DNA of 64,000 bases from Lepiota brunneoincarnata (taxonomy: Eukaryota > Basidiomycota > Agaricomycetes > Agaricales > Agaricaceae). Where the stretch lies: NCBI GenBank assembly GCA_023014365.1, contig JAEBUN010000006.1:744001-808000 (forward strand), written 5' to 3'. This document shows positions 24,601 to 34,822 of this stretch, piece by piece (the first letter of the stretch is position 1; each line of letters opens with the position of its first letter). A model generated the notes under the pieces. It was not told the origin of the DNA and searched no databases. It saw nothing but the letters and a program-made list of their open reading frames with translations. The position numbers were made by a program, and so were the translations under genes.

Positions 24601-26046
24601 TCGTATAATCATTATGGCTACGCTGGGGGTGAGGAGGAAGAGATAGATGAAGAGGACGAACAGCTTGGCCTGGTCCCCAAGAGGCGCAAGCGCACGCCGC
24701 ACAACGAGGCTTATCACTCACTATCTCCGGAGTCGATTGACTCATTCGCATCCCAGCAGGACACACATTCTCGTAGTTTCTTGCCTTGGCTAGCTGGACG
24801 TAGCAACGCTTCGAGTCGCAACGTCGGCAATCCCGTTGACGTACCTTACAACCCTCCTTGGCTCTCTGCCCCCTCGCGCCCCCACAATCACGATTTACAA
24901 ATGCAGGTCGTCGCTGGGCTGAATAGCTCATTCCAGGGCGTGGGGTTGCTGCCCACTGACAAGGAAGTTCGGGAGAGTCGGAGGAGAAAGGCCATGAAGA
25001 ATCAGGCCCGCATGAAGGGCGAGCGAAAATATACCAAGGAGAAAGATATCTTTATAGATCTTCCCGACGAAGCCCTCTACATGCTTCTGCCCCTGTGGCC
25101 CTCTGAGACCGATCCTGTCTCAGCGCGCGACTTTCCCTTCCAAATGCCCACCATCCCCATACACGAGCGATTGTACGCTCTGGTATACTACAAGCCTTAC
25201 TACCCTCCGCCGGAAACGACCAAAGGTCAGAACAAGGATAAAATAAAGAAGTCTCGTGGATCTCCAACTGCTTCGCACGACGGTATCTACATGGATGATC
25301 GCAACGTTCTCATGAGCCAGTTTTACATTGGTGCTCGTATTGTTACATATGATGACCTGGAAGGTTCTAACGTCCGTGTCCCTGAACTTGGTCTCTCCGT
25401 CATTGGGCCCCTACGGGAGGCTTTTGAGACCATCCCTATTAACACCCGCCCTCCTAGGCAAAGCAGATCGGGCGAAGGCGGGGGCAAAGGAAAAGAACAG
25501 TCCGAGGGAAAGGAGTTCTGGGATTTTATCATCGGGTCCTATCACTCTCGTGAACACCCGGTCGAATTTTATCCAGAAGGGTTCAAGAAGATGGGGTTGG
25601 CAACTCAGAGGGCCGAGGAACCTGAGACCGAATTCTCTTCCGACGTTGGTCCTTCCGACTTAAATGATGCTGAGCCTTCTCGCCCGAATGGTGTCGATCC
25701 TTCAAGCTCAAGTGCTCCCGAATCATCGGACGCCGGGCCTTCTAATTCGGGTAGCACTGGGGACCCTCAAAGTAACAACGCTAGCACAAGCAGCCTTCCC
25801 AGTATCGCTGGGAGTCGCACCAGCAGTGGGAACAGTAGTAGAATCGACTTGGATGAGATCGCTCCTTTCGGCGAGCCTAGCCCTTCTAATCCCCCCGCTC
25901 CTGCCATGAGGCTTCCACCCGGAGAGGAGGACGAAATACAGGAACCACCCATTATTCTGACCCCCATCGGCCGCGCGGTGTTGGAGATGGCACTTATGGG
26001 TGGGTTGGCTGTCACAAGCTTCGCTCCTCAGAATTACACTTGGTAG
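21682..26046 (+). CDS. Large disordered orphan protein with a conserved-looking C-terminal block
   Basis: A spliced gene for more than 1,200 residues that I do not recognise. The first part (MPFWKKGSKGKDRDSSSASE) is basic then Ser-rich. A long Pro/Ser/Asp-rich part follows (21900-23520) with an acidic patch 'YYFDEDDFSEPEIDVSS'. About 23725-24130 ends in a strongly basic charged helix 'RRQKLVEKEERLREKLRSKE', likely a coiled coil. A Ser-rich linker leads to a long last exon (24574-26046) with 'PKRRKRT', a possible nuclear localisation signal. That exon also has an ordered-looking block 'DIFIDLPDEALYMLLPLWPS' to 'IPIHERLYALVYYKPYYPPP', then 'FWDFIIGSYHSREHPVEFYP'. The composition of that block looks folded and conserved, unlike the rest. 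The start follows a TATA box. All splice sites are by inspection; the stop TAG at 26044-26046 is clear. Confidence 0.7.
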
Positions 26047-26409
26047 TAGCCCTATTCGTCTTCACTTGCTACCTGCCATCATACTTCCTTCCAACATTCA
26101 ACCGCACACGAACATTTTCATTGCTTTCCTCTCAACATGTGTTTTTTCTGTTCATATGCATCCGACTGACAGTGTTGTTGCAGCTGTCCTTTTAGTGTAG
26201 TTGGTCCGACTTAGCAGCATCTATAATTTTATATTTTTCGGTGTACAATTTTCTCGAGACGGACGAAGGATCAGTAGAAAATCAATTGTAACCATCGATA
26301 AACATGCAGACCCATGCCCCCGCCATATATCGAGAATGAAACACCTCTTTACGCTAGTGAAGGATTCTCTTGTGGTTTAAACATACGAAAAGTAAGCACA
26401 CCACTTGCT
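26047..26409. other. Convergent 3' spacer
   Basis: 363 bases between the stop codons of the large orphan gene (plus) and the UV endonuclease gene (minus). T-rich in places; no gene seen. It should hold both 3' untranslated regions and polyadenylation signals. Confidence 0.5.
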
Positions 26410-28583
26410 TTAAGGACTCTTACCGCGGAGCTTCCGATGTGCTTTTGGTATTACAGCCCTTTTGGGCTGGCGGGCGTGTCGAGGTCTCTTGCTCAGAATA
26501 GCCGTCGTGGTCCCTTCGTAGTTTACTGTAGATGCTGCCTCCTTCCGCTTGCGCGCCGCTCCCTTGATATCCCGTTGGTATTGACGATCCTGAGAAGGTC
26601 CGACAGGAATTACCATCGCTATACAATCTTTCTCCTGTGGTGAACCTGCAGAATCCATCTTGCTGTCGGGAACGTCTTCGGCTGCAGTATCATCAACTGT
26701 CTCAACTTCCTCATTCTGGAAGTCGAGTGGCATTTCGTCATCGTTTCCGAGATCCCCTTCTTGAGGTTCAGCAGGCCTTGGCCTTGGCGCGTTTGTTTGA
26801 CTTGCGACCATTTGTTTCCTTTGACGGGTTTGGGTTGGGTGGTCGAAGCGAAGCTGGGGAGGGTCTAGATCAATTACAGCTCAGACTCCAGGGGAACCGC
26901 TCTACCGTGGTTAACGGGGGCCAAATCATATTTTCGATAGAGGTGTAGAACTGCTTGTTCTTTGTCCTTCGCCTGAATACGACATTAATTTTATGTTCGG
27001 TGTCACGGGTGCATTAGTCGATTACCTCAATCATCAAATCTTAACAAGACTCATCAGACAGGGTCCATGACGAGAAGATAAACAATAACGATCCTTACCC
27101 ATGTCGTCAGGTAAGTCAACCGGGAGTGTTTCGCAGCGATCTGCATGAGCTCTGCGTTCCATGAGAGTGACTGCCCCAGGTCGAGGCTCACTAAGATGTT
27201 GCTTTGGTCGTATTCCACGGCGTGTCCAAATTGCGTTTGCGCGTTTGATGATTTCTGAGGGCGGAATGGAAGACGGGTTGAGAATATCGTGATGATAATC
27301 TTCAGAGAGCAGTTAGCTACACGTTATATTCTCGACATCACAAACATGAACAGACCAAAGACCAGGGGTATATCAAGTTCTTCGCATATATCAAGAAGTT
27401 CTTCAGCATTGTAGCACATCTGGCGTTCCAACTTGAAGTCAACTCACTATACGCACTGAAATCTTGGCTACTATACCTCATCATTTTCGAGGACAAGTCT
27501 CGCCCTAACATGAGGTGAGAGCTGCTCGCTTATAGTCCTCCTGATGCGCTCAATCGCGGCTGCCTTGTCACCATATGTACCCCCACCCTATGGTTGCGAT
27601 TGTTAAAACCGTGCGGGCAATCTAGTTCAAGTACACGCACATGGACTATCATAACGCCATCGACGCCGATGTCCATTAAGTCGAGCATCTGACAATGGTA
27701 GTCAAGCTCTCTGATAGCCGCGCCGACAACTTTTGGCTTTGGGCTTCCTAGCTGCGTAAACTGGCCGGGATGGGTGGTCAACCGATGGCCGTATGCATTG
27801 GCAAGATCTCCAGCTTCCCTTGAGCAAGTCCGCACAATATTCTAGGGAATAGCCGTGCTTCTCATGGGAGGCGAAGGGAAACATTTCAGATGACAGCCGG
27901 AGAAAGCGAATATGCTAGAACTTGATCATGAGCTTTCAGAGTTAGGTGAGAAGGGGTACATACATGTTCTTCGTTCCACTGAATCATAGTTTTCAGGTCA
28001 CGAACATTGTGGCGACCAAGTTCTTTGACCCAGTCCAGGCCGTTTTTAACGAGACTACTAAGCCTAATCATGAGGTATTAGCAATAATCAGACCCGTGGG
28101 AAGGCATGCTCTACCTGCACGTCCTAGAGCAAAAAACAGACTCGCTAGCTGGCTTCCTATTGCGAAGCACAGTATTCAGACAGGCGTAACCTGAATAAAC
28201 TGTGAGTACATTTAAATGCGATATACGGTATTAATAGTACCGAGTCTGCCCTTGAATGTAGTTTGCTTGCGTTCAACGTCGGGAATGATATAGGCAGGCT
28301 CGGGTTTCGGTGCACGCTTCTTGCGGGGCTTCCTGCCTGGAGCAAACTCTTCTCCGTCTTCGTTAATCCCTGCTTCGCGCACGTGCAAAATCGTGGAGGA
28401 AGGTGGTGACTCTCCGATAACCGTGGTCTCCGTACCCATGGCGATAACGGTGCTAGACCGCGATAATCTTGTACTCCGGCGTAGGGTGACACCTGAGTTG
28501 CGTTCATGGGATAGTACAGCACTGGTCATTCTGAGCCTCGAGCGTGTAGGGTAAGAGATAAGAGCTCGCGGAAGAAGTGGCAT
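26410..28583 (-). CDS. UVE1: UV-damage endonuclease, UvdE family
   Basis: About 500 residues in many exons. UvdE enzymes nick DNA 5' of UV photoproducts and other distortions, starting an excision route independent of nucleotide excision repair. The TIM-barrel core is clear: 'LSSLVKNGLDWVKELGRHNV', 'FRLSSEMFPFASHEKHGYSL', 'AYGHRLTTHPGQFTQLGSP', 'DGVMIVHGGGTYGDK', 'RLVLENDE', 'LDIPLVFDYHHD'. These hold the His/Glu/Asp residues that ligate the metals. The leader MPLLPRALISYPTRSRLRMT is basic with hydroxylated residues, so mitochondrial import is possible, and a second Met at residue 19 could give a nuclear form. The C-terminal tail, reached through a 41-base intron near 26880-26920, is Lys/Arg-rich ('RKRKEAASTVN', 'SKRPRHARQPKRA') and may bind DNA or target the nucleus. 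The gene is divergent from Hob3/Rvs161, with 187 bases between the start codons. Confidence 0.92.
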
Positions 28584-28634
28584 GAAGAGGCCATTTTTCA
28601 CTTATCCAGTGTCGCAGCATTTCGTGCCTTGCTC

Positions 28635-28702
28635 GATCTCCGGCCCTCATCGCACCGCTGCATCCCCCGAAACTAACATGATCAAATAACACAGCTAAGA
28701 TC
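28635..28702. promoter_or_regulatory. Cluster of GATC cores in the UVE1/Hob3 divergent promoter
   Basis: Three GATC tetramers lie at 28635-28638, 28680-28683 and 28699-28702. Read toward UVE1 the first sits in GAGATCGAGC and the third in GCCGATCTT. Imperfect GATC repeats are the known contact sites of the fungal White Collar light regulators. This is a motif match only. Confidence 0.35.
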
Positions 28703-28770
28703 GGCTGACTAAGCTTTATATCCCTCCCGTTCAGCTGCACCCATCTTTCGCTACACGATACCGACACGAC

Positions 28771-30040
28771 ATGAGTTGGGCTGGGTGTGTTCTTCCCCAA
28801 AAGAAATTAAATTAAATTTACTCACAATATAAATCCCCCAGATTTAAGAAGTCTGTCAACAGGGCAGGCACAACCGTCAGTTACTATCAAACCTGCCCCT
28901 ATCCATCTGGGGCTGACTAGCTTCGTGCTCAACTAGCTGCTGCAAAAAACTGGCCAAATTGAAAGAACAGTGGACCGACAATTTGAAGATGAGGAGGCGA
29001 AGTTTCGAGTGTACGTGTGGATTCTGGTATATCCTGACAGACTGAATAATTGCATCGCCCGCAGCTTTGAGAAAGAATGCCAGGCACTGCAGAAAGACAG
29101 CAAGGCGTACTGGGACGCTATGCGTTGCATGTATCCATTACTCTTCATTGCAGAACTGTTTCTTAGCGAATCCTAGCTATGACCTCGACACAAACACGCA
29201 TTGCAGAAACCCTCGAGACTTTCTATAGTGCTGCGGACAGAACGTCTGAAGGAGCCATGGCTGGACACGCGTACAAACGTTCAGTGGACGATCTCGATGT
29301 CAGTTTTACGAGGGAACTGGTACGGTGGCATCACTGTTACTATCAAAATACTCTGACAGCAACAAATAGGATGGTCCCTACCGGACAACCATCCTTGAAC
29401 CACTGGGCAAAATGTGTTCATATTTTCCCGTCGTCAATGAACATGTTTCCAAGCGAAATAAGAAGGTTTGTTGTCAAGAACCAGGTACACTTCATGTGAA
29501 TTCAAATCATCGTACACAGATGCTGGATTACGATTCTGTACGGAGCAAACTTCGGAAGCTGATCGATAAACCCAGCGAGGACCCAACGAGGCTCCCTAAA
29601 GTATGCCGTTTCCAGACAACCTCTACCTCGTTGTCTGATTTTGTGTTTCCAGACCCAGCAGGAGCACGATGATGCCAAAGAGGCCTTTGATTTGCTCAAC
29701 GAGCAGCTGATCACCGAACTTCCACAGCTCCTCGATCTGCGAGTTCCCTACTTTGATCCTAGTTTCGAGGCCATGATCCGTATGCAGGCCAAATTTGCGG
29801 AGGAAGGCTACGAGAAGCTTAGCGGTGTGCAACGGTAAGCCCTTGTTCTTGTCGTTGGCATACTTCTCATGATTTCCGCAGCTATTTTGCCGACAATGTC
29901 AGGGATGATTATGCCGCTGGACAGCTCGATGCACAAGTAAGGAGTTTTGTAGCCTTTAAAAGAGTCATTCACTGAATATTCTCTAGGTAGAGAGTGTGCT
30001 TCAAGAGATGAAGGAGCTATCCATATGTGGCGGAAACTGA
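28771..30040 (+). CDS. hob3: BAR-domain protein Hob3/Rvs161 (amphiphysin-like)
   Basis: About 265 residues in several exons. This BAR protein dimerises into a curved scaffold that bends membranes at actin patches. In yeasts it acts in endocytosis, cytokinesis and, for Rvs161, cell fusion. Tiny 5' exons give MSWAG, then 'FKKSVNRAGTT', then 'LLQKTGQIERTVDRQFEDEE', a good match to the Hob3 N-terminus. The BAR core continues with 'FEKECQALQKDSKAYWDAM', 'MTSTQTRIAETLETFYSAAD', 'DGPYRTTILEPLGKMCSYFP', 'LLDYDSVRSKLRKLIDKP' and 'LRVPYFDPSFEAMIRMQAKF', ending 'LQEMKELSICGGN'. As in Rvs161, and unlike Rvs167, there is no SH3 domain. The intron at 29127-29176 (50 bases) fits only as a GC-AG intron, giving 'DAMRSMTSTQ' across the join. 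The stop is TGA at 30038-30040. Confidence 0.92.
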
Positions 30041-30760
30041 GTCGGATCCTTTTACATGTATGCGCAATCAATGTTTGTAAATCAGCTTCCTGCATAGTCA
30101 TTTCGTCAATTGCCTCATGGGAGCTGACCTCCACGGACAATAAAGCGCCCGACACATCTACCACTGGTTCACCTGCTTTGGGAGGGTTGCCGCAGGTGAC
30201 GCAGTGGACCCGACAGCAATTTGCCCGTGCCTGAGATTCCTCCGACTATGCCTTTGTTCAAGGCCACTGAGAGAGACGCCCAGCGTAGCTTTGGCAACAA
30301 AACAGACCCCCTAAGTCGAATAGGTTTATTTTGTTCTCAATGACTGGTGAAGCAACTGCGTTACAAGTGATATACAGCAATTTCTAACTGGAGGACTATA
30401 CTTGGTGCAGTGATTGATCTTTGCGCATTGAATGATGGCGACTGCTTCGGATGGAAATCATGTGCATCTGGGATTGAATCCCTGAGAACCTGAACGATGG
30501 ACGACATTGGCCTTGGAATGATTTTACTCTGAGGGCTGGGCGGTAGGTCGAGTCGCTACTTTGGTGAATCAAGCCAGCGGACTTTACAGTGCGGGTGCAC
30601 ATACCGCCCTTTGGTTGAAACGCTTAATGTGTTACAGCAGTGAGGCCTATACAGTTGTGATGTCCCCAAGCCTGCGAATTATGATTTCAACATCAACAGC
30701 CGCTCAAACGTTTGCTCTGGATCTTCCCTTCTCCCCATCACCAAACCTTTACTCATAAGC
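30041..30760. other. Intergenic stretch, no gene seen
   Basis: 720 bases between Hob3/Rvs161 and the SDR gene. It holds the Hob3 3' untranslated region and the SDR promoter. The 20-40 bases before the SDR start codon are a CT-rich run with CCAAAC, common before fungal start codons. No RNA or repeat recognised. Confidence 0.45.
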
Positions 30761-32377
30761 ATGGCTGCCATTCCCGACGATAAACTCTTCGAGTACAACT
30801 CCCGCGTCAAAGGCAAAGTCGTAGTCATCACTGGTATGCCCTTTGCCCCTTCGGCACCCGCAGCTGACACTGAACGATCACATGATATTCATTCGTGATT
30901 TATTTCACCGTTCCCTGAAAACTGGCTACGTGTTGTATTTATGCTCAATTACTCGAACTCGGATTGTGACAACACCAAGGTGCTGCGAATGGCATTGGAA
31001 AAGAAACCGCTTTGCGTTTCGCTTCTTACGGGTCTGTCCCCCAGAGCACCATACATAACCCTATCCAACATACATATGGATTTACCAATACAGAGCCAAG
31101 GTTGTGATCGGTGACCGAGATGTCGAAGGTGGGAAGAAAACCGTACAAGAAATTGAGGGTGCCGGAGGGTAGGCTTCTCCCTCCACTGCCGCATGCAGCA
31201 GAATCTAATCCCATATATTTAACAGTAAAGCCATCTCCGTGAGATGTGATGTTACCTCTTGGGATGACCAGGTTGCAATGTTTGAAATGGCTATTGCGAA
31301 CTACGGTTCCGTTGATATCGTTGTATGTCTCTTCTGCTACACGTCCCCCCAAGTGAAACTATTAGGACACAAACAACTGAATGCAGAAACGCCGTCCAGG
31401 TTCCCAATGCTGGTGTCACAGAAACCAGCCGATTTGGCTTGGTGACTCTGGACGCAAACGGTAGACCTGTAAAGCCAAAACTGCGGACACTGGAAATCAA
31501 CCTTATCGGCGCATTGTACAGCATGTCTCCTTTCTTTCTGAATATCCCTGTTCCTTTCTCACTCTTCCCATCGACTAGCTGTCCATTTGTCTCTGCACTA
31601 TCTCAAATTAAAGCAAAAGACCAATGACTTAAAATCGCTTATCCTTATTGGATCTATGGGTTGGCACTTCCTTTCTCATCCTTCAGAGAACCGCTCATGG
31701 TAAACCTATCTCCTCTTAGCGTCCTGGATGGCAATACCTGGTGGCGAAATGTACACTGCTTCGAAACATGCTGTTTTGGGAGTTATGCGATCCCTCCACG
31801 TCCCTCTTGAGCTGCAGGGAATCCGCATCGGTGTCATTCATCCATTCTTTGCCGGTAGGCCCCTCGCCGGAGTGCATATCTCATTTCCCAGTGTCCTAAT
31901 CTGACACATTTGCAAACGCTCTTCTTATTGTTAGATACGGGCATTATTCCGCTCCCTGTTAAGATCATCCTGTCTGGAATCCCGCTCACGCCGGTACCTC
32001 GAATAGCAGGTGCCATCTTTTACGCTGCGACGAACCCTGATTCCGAGACGAACGGATGTGCTTGGCTCTTGCCCGATAATGGTCCTGTCTTCCGCGTCAA
32101 GCCAGAAGAGTTCAAGCAAGGCGTCTACAAGATGATTGACGATCGCGCCAACTCGGCTCTCAGGTGAGCGCCGACCTTGTCTTTCCGTAGTCAAGATCTG
32201 TCCCCTCATGGTTCATATTCTCTGATCAGTGTGGCGCGGGGAGTGGCATCCTACTATCGGGTATTCAAAGATTTGTGGCACTTATTTGGGAAAAAGCTCT
32301 TCATATTGAGCATGGGGGTGGTGATAGCTAAAGTGACGTGGGACAAGCGGGCACTAGTCGCAGCTTATATCCGCTAA
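30761..32377 (+). CDS. Short-chain dehydrogenase/reductase
   Basis: About 340 residues in several exons. The classical SDR fold is complete. The cofactor motif is 'VVVITGAANGIGKETALRFA' (TGxxxGIG), split by an intron after ITG. Then come 'GDRDVEGGKK', 'VRCDVTSWDD', the NAG motif in 'VPNAGVTETSRFG', 'LEINLIGALY' with the catalytic Asn, Ser in 'LILIGSMASW', and the active-site YxxxK as YTASK. An acidic residue after strand 2 (GDRD) suggests NAD rather than NADP. The C-terminal part (32177-32377) adds an unusual extension, ending in a hydrophobic run 'LFILSMGVVIAKV', that could anchor the protein to a membrane. The substrate is unknown; similar fungal SDRs act on alcohols, sterols or prostaglandin-like compounds. 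Start MAAIPDDKLFEYNSRVKG fits the fold without extra leader. No biosynthetic partners lie next to it. Confidence 0.88.
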
Positions 32378-32795
32378 TTTGTATATGAAGCAACTCGTGC
32401 TTTCTAATTATGTATGCTTCGTACGAAATTTCCTCCTGAAGGCAGAGGTAAAGTGGTCGGATAGATGGTAGGAATGACCGGCGGTGGGATTATGAACACG
32501 GAAAACGACCTGCACAAACAGTAAGGGGGACAGATCCAGCGTGTAAGGCACAACTGTAGTCCGGCATGGCCGGCATTCCTCCAAGATGTAGTATGATCTC
32601 TTAGGTTGCACCGCCGGTCCCCGTATCCCTATTTTCAATCAGAACAACCAGTTGGGTAATGATTTATGTTGAACCTACCGTCTACTGTTCTGCACTCTAA
32701 TAAACAGCCAATCCACTACGGCCCGCACGCCAGTTCTGACGTAACCAAACAACAGCCTATGAGCAAGTGGTTCAGTGAATGTCTGGTAATCGCAT
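32378..32795. other. Convergent 3' spacer
   Basis: 418 bases between the stop codons of the SDR gene (plus) and the Arl3 gene (minus). No gene recognised; both 3' untranslated regions must lie here. Confidence 0.5.
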
Positions 32796-33596
32796 TTACC
32801 CCTCCAAAGCGGACGACCCCATCACATCTAAACTTGCAATACGCTGTCTTCTAGCGGTAATTTCACCCTCAGCTTCACCGTACCTCGCATTTCGCCGTGC
32901 ACTTTCCAATTTGCGCTGATACCAATCTTCGTAGTCGTGTCGGATTTCCTCGACAGACAGGCTCTGTGGGGAATCCTGTTTGTTGGCAAGGAGTAAAAGC
33001 GGGACGCCAAGAATCTGGGGCGCGGATAGAACTGAATCTATATTACTTGGAAGGATGCGTATTAGTAGATATGTTGAGTATGTTAGAGCGAAGAGCGAAG
33101 ATTCCATCTCTGCGTTTCCGGAGGGGAAGAATGAGACTGAAAGAACATACCAAATACTTCCCAACCTTCGCTCAACCTTTCACGGTCTTCTGCATCTATC
33201 ACATATACAACTGCATGGCAGTCGTCAAAGTACCGATGCCATATATTCCGAATGCCGCGTTGGCCGCCCAGGTCCCAAAATTGGAGAATGGTGGATGGAA
33301 GTATAATCTTGCCAGCTGGAGCCAAGATCAGAACTTGCGGTAGTTAATCTAGTTATGGTGTTCCCACTATTCTGGCCGACCGTTGGGCCTATCTTGTCGG
33401 GGGTCAGACCGGGAGTGTCGGTATAGAGAGTCTTGATCTTCTCGAGTAAGGTCTACTACTTTAGCGTGAGTGCATGATAGTCCGAGTGTGTCGGGTTGCG
33501 CACCGTCTTTCCAGCGCCGTCAAGGCCGATGATAATGACTGAGAATTCCTCCCTCCTTGTGAGATACTCGTGAAAGCCCTTGAGGAGGTGGTACAT
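32796..33596 (-). CDS. ARL3: Arf-like GTPase Arl3/ARFRP1
   Basis: About 200 residues in a few exons. Arl3 (ARFRP1 in animals) is a Golgi GTPase that recruits Arl1 and its golgins. All GTPase motifs are present: P-loop GLDGAGKT in 'SVIIIGLDGAGKT', 'PTVGQNIG' with the switch I Thr, 'LQFWDLGGQRGIRNIWHRYF' (switch II), and NKQD in 'PLLLLANKQDSPQ'. The N-terminus MYHLLKGFHEYLTRREE lacks Gly2, so it cannot be myristoylated. Met-Tyr starts are typical of Arl3, where N-terminal acetylation by NatC is needed for Golgi targeting. The P-loop Asn of many Arfs is Gly here (GLDGAGK), which is tolerated in the superfamily. The C-terminal 'SARRNARYGEAEGEITARRQ' is a little longer than in yeast. The gene is divergent from VMA16 with only 93 bases between. 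Confidence 0.93.
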
Positions 33597-33689
33597 GATG
33601 CAGTTCAAAGGCAAGCGCTAACCAAACAAGCATCAATAAGCACCTTTGAGACTGCGCCAGGCTGCGTTTCTCAACTCTTGTCTCTTCCA

Positions 33690-34659
33690 ATGGGCTATTA
33701 CTACTCTTACTCTTATGGTCTACCACCCTCGCTTTTGTTCATCCTCCTGCTCTATCTCATCTTTACTGGTGCGCTCTTATCTGACCGATGGTGACATGCC
33801 TCTGACCTTGGTTGCCAGGTCGCTTCAACATCGGCCAGTTCTTGCAGGAATCAAGTCCATATGCTTGGGGCGCGACGGGAATCGGGTTGTGCATTGGTCT
33901 GAGCGTACTAGGGGCAGGATGGTGTGCTTCTACCCTTTTCTGCTTAGCAAGAATCGTGTCTCTGAAGTACTGGACGTAGGGGAATATTTATTACTGGTTC
34001 ATCCATCCTTGGCGGTGGTGTCAGGTCACCACGCATCACAACCAAGAACTTGATCAGGTGCTAGTCACTTCCCGCCAATACTTAGAACCATCATTGATAT
34101 CTTCCGCTCAGCATTATTTTCTGTGAAGTTGTCGCAATCTATGGAGTCGTACGCTCAACCTCCAACTAACTATTTTACTGACCTAACCACTTTCTACGCA
34201 TACTAGATCATTGGTATTGTGTATTCGGCCAAGCTGTCATCATACGTTCCGGAGGATGTTCTCTACACACGCGACAATTACTTTACAGGTATGTCAAAAC
34301 TGGCCCGCCTAAACCGATTTTCATAACCACTACTAGGCTTTGCGCTTTTCTGGGGTGGTCTCACCGTCGGGGCTTGCAACCTTTTGTGTGGTATCTGCGT
34401 GGGCGTCACAGGCGCCACCGCAGCATTGGCCGATGCTGCGGATCCGGATCTGTTCGTCAAAATCCTCGTTGTCGAAGTGTTTGGTAGCATTCTCGGCCTC
34501 TTTGGATTGATTGGTACGTTACCCATCTTCTCGCTTTTTATTGATCTGACAACTCGACCAGTTGGCCTTCTCATGACTGGTAATGCTCAAGATTTCCAAG
34601 CCGCAATTACCCCTGTTGCAAACGTTGCCCGCTCGGTAGCCTCCCCATTCATTCACTAA
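33690..34659 (+). CDS. VMA16: V-type ATPase proteolipid subunit c''
   Basis: About 205 residues in six or so exons. Subunit c'' is the single larger proteolipid in the rotor ring of the vacuolar proton pump. Start [20 protein letters not shown] gives the extra N-terminal membrane helix typical of c''. Then come '[20 protein letters not shown]', '[15 protein letters not shown]', '[20 protein letters not shown]' with the essential buried Glu in FCEVVAIYG, '[19 protein letters not shown]', '[20 protein letters not shown]' and '[14 protein letters not shown]' with the second conserved Glu. The tail '[20 protein letters not shown]' is longer than in yeast, where the protein ends soon after this point. 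The stop is TAA at 34657-34659. The short divergent promoter shared with ARL3 may co-regulate two endomembrane genes. Confidence 0.94.
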
Positions 34660-34822
34660 TCCTCTGTGCTCGTCATTTATCTACCCCATGGACCGACCGT
34701 AGATACCAGAATACACCTCTTTTGTACAAACTCGAGCATTGTACACCTCAACAGTTCACGAGATTGACATTTGTCCATGATACACACATACGTACACTAA
34801 ATCAACAGCCAGGAAAACAAAT

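Noticed and set aside
30761..32377. The SDR as part of a secondary-metabolite cluster
   Set aside because: No PKS, NRPS, terpene synthase, P450 or transporter gene lies nearby; all neighbours are housekeeping genes.
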